Assembly: GCA_002321855.1 (NCBI GenBank)
Contig: DCMX01000028.1
Span: 1-10,709 of the forward strand
From: Fidelibacterota bacterium UBA1611
GTDB lineage: Bacteria > Fidelibacterota > Marinisomatia > Marinisomatales > UBA1611
Direction: 5' to 3'
Length of the DNA stretch: 10,709 bases
Position numbers and translations under genes: made by a program. The notes under the pieces were generated by a model. That model did not search any database. It was given only the letters and a program-made list of their open reading frames with translations, and had not been told where the DNA came from. The number at the start of each line of letters is the position of its first letter. The first letter of the stretch is position 1. Below are positions 6,772-10,709 of this stretch, piece after piece.

Positions 6772-8329
6772 GATCCTGGGAGAAATAGTCCCGGGTCATC
6801 TTTTTCAGGCTAGTAGATAAAAATATAATCGCGATCAGATTTGGAAATGTCATGAATCCTAATGCTGCATCCCCAAACGCCCAAACAGCCTCTAAGCTGG
6901 CAATAGCTCCTAAAAAAACAAATAAAACAAAGACCCAGCGATAAGGAACGATAGCCTTTTCGCCAAAAAGATATTCAGTTGATCGGTCACCATAAAAAGA
7001 CCAGCTTATAGCTGTTGATATACCAAATAAGAGTACAGATAATGTTACTATCTTATCTCCAAAATTAAAGAACTCGCTAAAACCAGTCTTAAAGGCAAAT
7101 GAAGTCAACCTACTGCTGTTCTTTAATTCCATACCCTGAAATATTCCTGCATCAATTGAAGACAATAGTTCTTCAGAAGAAGATGCAGTTATGCTGGCAA
7201 AATATTGTGTATGCTTCCATGAATCAGTACAAATGATGACCAACCCCGTTAGAGTACAAATAATTATAGTATCAATATATGGCCCCAGCATTGCTACTGC
7301 ACCTTCACGAACAGGAAATTTTGTTTTTGCAGTAGAATGAGCAATTGCCGCGGAACCCTGCCCAGCCTCATTAGAGTATAGTCCTCTTTTAATTCCCCAG
7401 AGCATCGTCAATAATATTCCTCCACTTGTGCCTGCAATAGTGGCAGGTGGATTGAAGGCCATCTGAAAAATCAATCCGATACTTTCACTGATCTTATCCA
7501 AATGAATCATTAGAATAAGAGAAGCAGCAACCACATATATGATGGCCATAATCGGTGCCAAGTATCCAGTGACCTTACCGATACGTTTGATTCCACCAAT
7601 TATAACCATTGCTACAAGAGACGCTAAGATAAGGCCATTGATAACCTGTTGGATCGAAATTTCAAAATTATCGTGAATAGAATGTTTTAAAGTTAAAAAA
7701 TGTTCTGTGCCTACGATCTGGGCCACCTCTGAATAGATCTGATCTGAGACAGTAAATGCCTGAATGGCGTTACCAGTAGCAAATGAACAAATGATAGCAA
7801 AAGCTGCAAAGGCCACCGCTAACCAACGCCATTTCTTTCCCATACCATTTTCAATTGTATACATTGGGCCACCTGCAGTAAATCCTAATGAATCCATTTC
7901 CCTGAACTGCATGGATAGTGTGCATTCAGCAAATTTTAATGTTGTGCCGAAAAATGCTGTCACCCACATCCAGAACAGTGCACCAGGGCCACCATAATAG
8001 ATCGCAGTAGCTACCCCTGCTATATTTCCTATACCTACCGTGGCAGATAGTGCCGTAGTGAGTGCCCTAAAATGATTTAGATCACCATCGTCATTAGGAT
8101 CATCATAGATACCACGGGTGACATTTATTCCGTGCCTAAGATATTTTATCTGTGGAAATCCTAGTTTAAAGGTAGAATATACACCCGTACCCACAAGAGC
8201 TAGTACCATAAGAGGCACTGCACGCATGGTAGGGAAGGACCAAATTGCTTCATAGAATTCTACTCCAAAAACATAGAGTAAAAGTGAGATGATAGAAAAC
8301 GCTATCAATCCTGCAGTTTTTCGGTCCAT
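6755..8329 (-). CDS. AGCS-family sodium:alanine/glycine symporter
   Basis: This inner-membrane Na+-coupled amino-acid importer is 524 aa with about eleven hydrophobic segments. The family signature is clear: VGIGNIAGVATAI (98-110), GGPGALFWMW (113-122), LKFAECTLS (131-139), and WGIKRGLYSNEAGQGSA (311-327). GPYIDTIIICT (349-359) and SWSFYGDRSTEYLFG (442-456) mark the C-terminal half. About 30 residues between the helix ending near 368 and SRLTSFAF (406-413) are more than the family usually has there, and they account for much of the extra length over the common 450-490 aa. The start is supported by AGGA (8339-8336), six bases upstream. It is the first gene of a two-gene unit with the phosphatase. 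The substrate is likely alanine or glycine by family; D-forms or other small amino acids are also possible. Confidence 0.93.
   Translation of the reverse strand: MDRKTAGLIAFSIISLLLYVFGVEFYEAIWSFPTMRAVPLMVLALVGTGVYSTFKLGFPQIKYLRHGINVTRGIYDDPNDDGDLNHFRALTTALSATVGIGNIAGVATAIYYGGPGALFWMWVTAFFGTTLKFAECTLSMQFREMDSLGFTAGGPMYTIENGMGKKWRWLAVAFAAFAIICSFATGNAIQAFTVSDQIYSEVAQIVGTEHFLTLKHSIHDNFEISIQQVINGLILASLVAMVIIGGIKRIGKVTGYLAPIMAIIYVVAASLILMIHLDKISESIGLIFQMAFNPPATIAGTSGGILLTMLWGIKRGLYSNEAGQGSAAIAHSTAKTKFPVREGAVAMLGPYIDTIIICTLTGLVIICTDSWKHTQYFASITASSSEELLSSIDAGIFQGMELKNSSRLTSFAFKTGFSEFFNFGDKIVTLSVLLFGISTAISWSFYGDRSTEYLFGEKAIVPYRWVFVLFVFLGAIASLEAVWAFGDAALGFMTFPNLIAIIFLSTSLKKMTRDYFSQDHVPTK
6775..6795 (-). 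promoter_or_regulatory. Hairpin covering the phosphatase ribosome-binding site
   Basis: In the - strand transcript CCCGGGA (6795-6789) can pair with TCCCAGG (6781-6775) across a 7-base loop, with one C-A mismatch. The 3' arm includes most of the AGGA immediately before the phosphatase ATG. The element lies inside the last codons of the symporter, so ribosomes finishing that gene would melt it. This is the usual layout of translational coupling. It is inferred from sequence only. Confidence 0.4.
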
Positions 8330-8365
8330 CTATTATCCTATAGTTTCAGTAAAAATTAGAGTCTG

Positions 8366-8380
8366 AGTTTAGACTAAACT
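8366..8380. promoter_or_regulatory. Perfect 15-bp dyad in the divergent promoter region
   Basis: AGTTTAG-A-CTAAACT is a perfect palindrome with 7-bp arms around a single base, in the 133-bp spacer between the symporter (-) and rnhB (+). Its centre is 44 bp upstream of the symporter start and 90 bp upstream of the rnhB start. The symmetry and position suit an operator for a dimeric regulator acting on one or both divergent genes. No regulator gene lies in the window, and no -35/-10 pair is convincing, although TATATT (8382-8387) is a possible -10 for the + strand. The arms are too close for a normal RNA hairpin loop, which favours a protein-binding site. Confidence 0.4.
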
Positions 8381-8462
8381 GTATATTAGCACAATCCAGA
8401 ATTGAAAATGAAATCATTCGTAGTTTTTAGCCCAGTATTATGAATATAATATTCCAGAGAAC

Positions 8463-9398
8463 ATGTCGAGTATAGTTGCTGGAGTAGATGAGGCAGGTCG
8501 GGGTCCATTAGCGGGTCCGGTTGTGGCCGCTGCAGTAATTCTACCTGAGAATAATGAGATAGATGGTTTACGTGATTCAAAAAAATTATCACCAAAACAG
8601 CGGGAAGTTCTTTTTGGCAAAATAAAAAATAATGCTATTTCCATCGGAATTGGGCAATCATCTGTTAAGCGAATTGATGAAATGAATATCAGGAACGCAA
8701 CATTCATGGCAATGCAAAGAGCCTTAGGACATCTTACAATAAAACCTAATAGTGCAATGATAGATGGGGAATCACTTCCTAATCAAATAATCCCCAATGT
8801 AGGTATCATTAGAGGAGATGATACGGTGGATTCGATCAAAGCAGCATCTATTGTAGCTAAGGTAACTAGAGATAACTTGATGATAAGATATTCAAAGATA
8901 TTCCCTGAGTATGGCCTAGATAAACATAAAGGATATGGAACCGCTATGCACATGGAAGCGTTGCGAAAGTATAAAGCCACACCAATTCATCGCAGATCCT
9001 TCAAACCAGTTAGGGACAATTTCCCTACTTTGACATGGCTTGACCGCAAAAATCGGATTAAGTGGTTGGGTAAAAAGATTGCAGCATTGTATCTGATGGA
9101 CATGGGTATTGTAATTGAAAGCTTGAATGAATATTTACTACCATACGGAGAGATTGATATTATTGGTATTGAGAATGGTGATTGGATATTTTCGGTTGTA
9201 AGATCTCGGGTAAACAGTGTAAGAGTAACAAACTCGCAATTGAAACAATTCGAGGTAGAAAAGATTAAAATTTCGATAGAAGATTATCTTAGTCAATATT
9301 CTGGTCCTCATAATTATCGAGTAGACCATATCGAAGTTTCTTTTGGCAAAAAGAAACCTATCGTTCAACATTACAAGGGAGTGCAATTTGAATTATAA
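8463..9398 (+). CDS. rnhB: Ribonuclease HII fused to a divergent YraN/UPF0102 domain
   Basis: Residues 1-190 are a complete RNase HII, which removes ribonucleotides from DNA and RNA from RNA-DNA hybrids. GVDEAGRGPLAGP (7-19) holds Asp9 and Glu10, MIDG (99-102) holds Asp101, and RGDD (117-120) holds Asp119, completing the DEDD metal site. AASIVAKVTRD (127-137), HKGYGT (155-160) and HRRSF (176-180) are the other conserved blocks. RNase HII alone is about 190-210 aa; this protein has 311. Residues 198-311 follow the YraN (UPF0102) plan: a KKIAALYLMDMG helix, YGEIDIIG (228-235), IFSVVRSR (242-249), a LKQFEVEKIKI helix, and YRVDHIEV (285-292). The position normally held by Glu in the family's F-V-E-V-K/R motif is Val246 here, so nuclease activity of this part is doubtful. 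There is only a weak ribosome-binding site. It is first in a unit with lepB. Confidence 0.9.
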   Translation: MSSIVAGVDEAGRGPLAGPVVAAAVILPENNEIDGLRDSKKLSPKQREVLFGKIKNNAISIGIGQSSVKRIDEMNIRNATFMAMQRALGHLTIKPNSAMIDGESLPNQIIPNVGIIRGDDTVDSIKAASIVAKVTRDNLMIRYSKIFPEYGLDKHKGYGTAMHMEALRKYKATPIHRRSFKPVRDNFPTLTWLDRKNRIKWLGKKIAALYLMDMGIVIESLNEYLLPYGEIDIIGIENGDWIFSVVRSRVNSVRVTNSQLKQFEVEKIKISIEDYLSQYSGPHNYRVDHIEVSFGKKKPIVQHYKGVQFEL

Positions 9399-9425
9399 TG
9401 TAAATTTAAATCTCCACAATATCTG

Positions 9426-10400
9426 ATGAATAAGAAAAAGATCATTTCAGAAACCAAGGCGATCATTATAATTATTATTGTCGCCTTATCGGTGAAGGTC
9501 ACAATCCTTGAAGCCTATATTGTTCCCACTGGAAGTATGGAGAACACCATTATGACCGGGGATTTTTTGATCGGTAGCAGATTTGTATATGGTATGCGCA
9601 CACCAGACTGGATCGGTATTCCTTACACGGATATAGGTTTTTTTATTCCCTATATAAAATTTCCTGAATTCAGGCAACCGGCTAAAGGAGATGTCCTTAT
9701 ATTCAAGTATCCTAGGGACAAATATGTTAAATATGTTAAACGATGTGTCGCGGGCCCGGGTGACACACTTCTTGTTAGAGATAAGGATTTTATATTAAAT
9801 GGAGAAGAGGTTCCACTTCCAATCAATGGAAAATTCCTTTATCCATTAATGCCGGAGTCGATGCGTCAGCAGGGAATATTCTTAAGTTCTGGTCAAAATA
9901 TTAATAAAGATAATCTAGGTCCGATTCGGGTACCTGCGAAAGGAGACCATTTCACTATAGACCATTCTACAGATTGGAGATTATTACTACCATTGCTAAT
10001 GATGGAAGGACACACCGCACAATTAATTCACAACGATCAGATTTATGAGTTTACACTACAGGATCCGAATGAAATCTTTCGACGTAAAGGTATACAGTCG
10101 GTTTATGAAGATTATTTTCCCAAAGGAAGATTGATCACTCCCTGGTCACGTTCAATCACAAATGACCATTTCCAATATTTGGTGATAGATGATAAACCAG
10201 TCTCAACTCTCAAGCAATATACATTAACCCAGAACTATTTCTGGGCTATGGGGGATAATCGTGACGATAGTCTTGATTCGAGATACTGGGGATTCATACC
10301 AGAAAATTATATTCTTGGTGAAGCTTTATTTGTTTATTTTTCCCTAAACTTGGATACATGGACACCACGTTTTGGGCGCGTAGGCACCATGATACGGTAA
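9426..10400 (+). CDS. lepB: Signal peptidase I with a large insertion
   Basis: This membrane-bound serine protease removes signal peptides from Sec- and Tat-exported proteins. There is one N-terminal anchor (residues 12-25, with KKK before it). The catalytic serine is Ser37 in VPTGSMENT (33-41), and the general-base lysine is Lys105 in KYVKRCVAGPGD (102-113). The third signature GDNRDDSLDSRYWG (276-289) and a closing VYFSLN strand are intact. Of the 324 residues, about 150 (roughly 118-265) separate the lysine box from the last signature, far more than in the shortest family members. Long forms of this kind are known in Gram-negative groups, and the insertion should form the extracytoplasmic beta domain. 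It begins 27 bases after rnhB on the same strand and probably shares its transcript. No strong Shine-Dalgarno site precedes the ATG. It would process the exported proteins coded in this window; the lipoprotein is matured by a different enzyme (LspA). Confidence 0.95.
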   Translation: MNKKKIISETKAIIIIIIVALSVKVTILEAYIVPTGSMENTIMTGDFLIGSRFVYGMRTPDWIGIPYTDIGFFIPYIKFPEFRQPAKGDVLIFKYPRDKYVKYVKRCVAGPGDTLLVRDKDFILNGEEVPLPINGKFLYPLMPESMRQQGIFLSSGQNINKDNLGPIRVPAKGDHFTIDHSTDWRLLLPLLMMEGHTAQLIHNDQIYEFTLQDPNEIFRRKGIQSVYEDYFPKGRLITPWSRSITNDHFQYLVIDDKPVSTLKQYTLTQNYFWAMGDNRDDSLDSRYWGFIPENYILGEALFVYFSLNLDTWTPRFGRVGTMIR

Positions 10401-10409
10401 AAACTATCC

Positions 10410-10709
10410 GTGCGCATCATATTATGCACATGTCTTGTAATACTTGCTGCTGTAAAGATCTCTGTTTGTCCGAAAACCCCACGCATGGTCATGAATTTCA
10501 AATACCACGGACCACCCAAAACCGTAATGCCTATTATAATTAAATACCTTGAAGATGAAGAATTCAATATTCAACATTATGCGCCTGAAGATGGTTATAT
10601 TTTGACGGAGTATAAAAATTATAACCTATCAAGAGGAAATGTGAAACTGGCATTATCGATTCATGTTCATGATCTGGTGGTGATAAGGGGTATTGGAAAA
10701 ATTGAAGTA
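10410..10709 (+). CDS. Start of an unrecognised secreted or membrane-anchored protein (3' end outside window)
   Basis: An open frame runs from GTG 10410 to the window end (100 codons). It starts with R-I-I-L-C-T-C-L-V-I-L-A-A-V, a signal-peptide or anchor-like segment, followed by a Cys at position 20 that is not in a proper lipobox. The rest is a mix of short beta-like and charged stretches (IIIKYLEDEEF, LALSIHVHDLVVI) with no motif I know. The GTG lies nine bases after the lepB stop and in the same frame, so the two are tightly packed and probably co-transcribed. An ATG at 10485 (codon 26) is an alternative start that would give a cytoplasmic protein; the hydrophobic leader favours the GTG. 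No clear Shine-Dalgarno site is seen for either. Confidence 0.6.
   Translation, partial: MRIILCTCLVILAAVKISVCPKTPRMVMNFKYHGPPKTVMPIIIKYLEDEEFNIQHYAPEDGYILTEYKNYNLSRGNVKLALSIHVHDLVVIRGIGKIEV

Noticed and set aside
10358..10543. Overlapping frames across the lepB end on both strands (10358-10543 + and 10334-10567 -).
   Set aside because: They are shadows of lepB and of the following gene, which has a leader and runs to the window edge. Neither shadow shows a motif or an RBS.

Overview
The window is moderately AT-rich bacterial chromosome, densely packed with genes on both strands. Nothing in it fixes the taxon. An exported, protein- and amide-degrading gene set, an oversized signal peptidase I and a patchy use of Shine-Dalgarno sites would suit a marine heterotroph of the FCB/Marinimicrobia (SAR406) kind; this is an inference from style, not a demonstrated placement. 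No rRNA, tRNA, CRISPR array, transposase or phage gene was seen.

Left part (1-2583, + strand): the last 40 codons of a probable molybdopterin oxidoreductase, then a stub that reads as a twin-arginine (Tat) leader with no usable start codon and no mature protein. These are followed by a lipoprotein-type YtcJ-like amidohydrolase (555 aa) and an unrecognised three-helix membrane protein (177 aa). A second exported amidohydrolase of the imidazolonepropionase/Xaa-Pro dipeptidase-like kind lies on the - strand (2580-3860). Its stop codon overlaps that of the membrane protein.

Middle (3934-5972, + strand): a stand-alone homocysteine S-methyltransferase-family protein, and a 485-bp gap holding a locally GC-rich palindrome. 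After the gap comes a short exported protein in which a PDZ domain appears to be inserted into a SnoaL/NTF2-like domain, the most unusual protein architecture here.

Right part: a - strand pair (an AGCS-family sodium:amino-acid symporter followed, with a 17-bp overlap, by an inositol-monophosphatase-family enzyme) is divided by a divergent promoter region with a perfect 15-bp dyad from a + strand cluster. That cluster consists of an RNase HII whose C-terminal third is a divergent YraN/UPF0102 domain, a signal peptidase I with a large insertion, and the start of an unrecognised secreted or anchored protein that runs off the window.

Functionally, the two extracytoplasmic amidohydrolases and the amino-acid symporter could together release and import amino-acid-like substrates, but they are not in one operon. 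The rnhB-yraN-lepB grouping is a housekeeping neighbourhood seen in many bacteria, here with two of its members fused.
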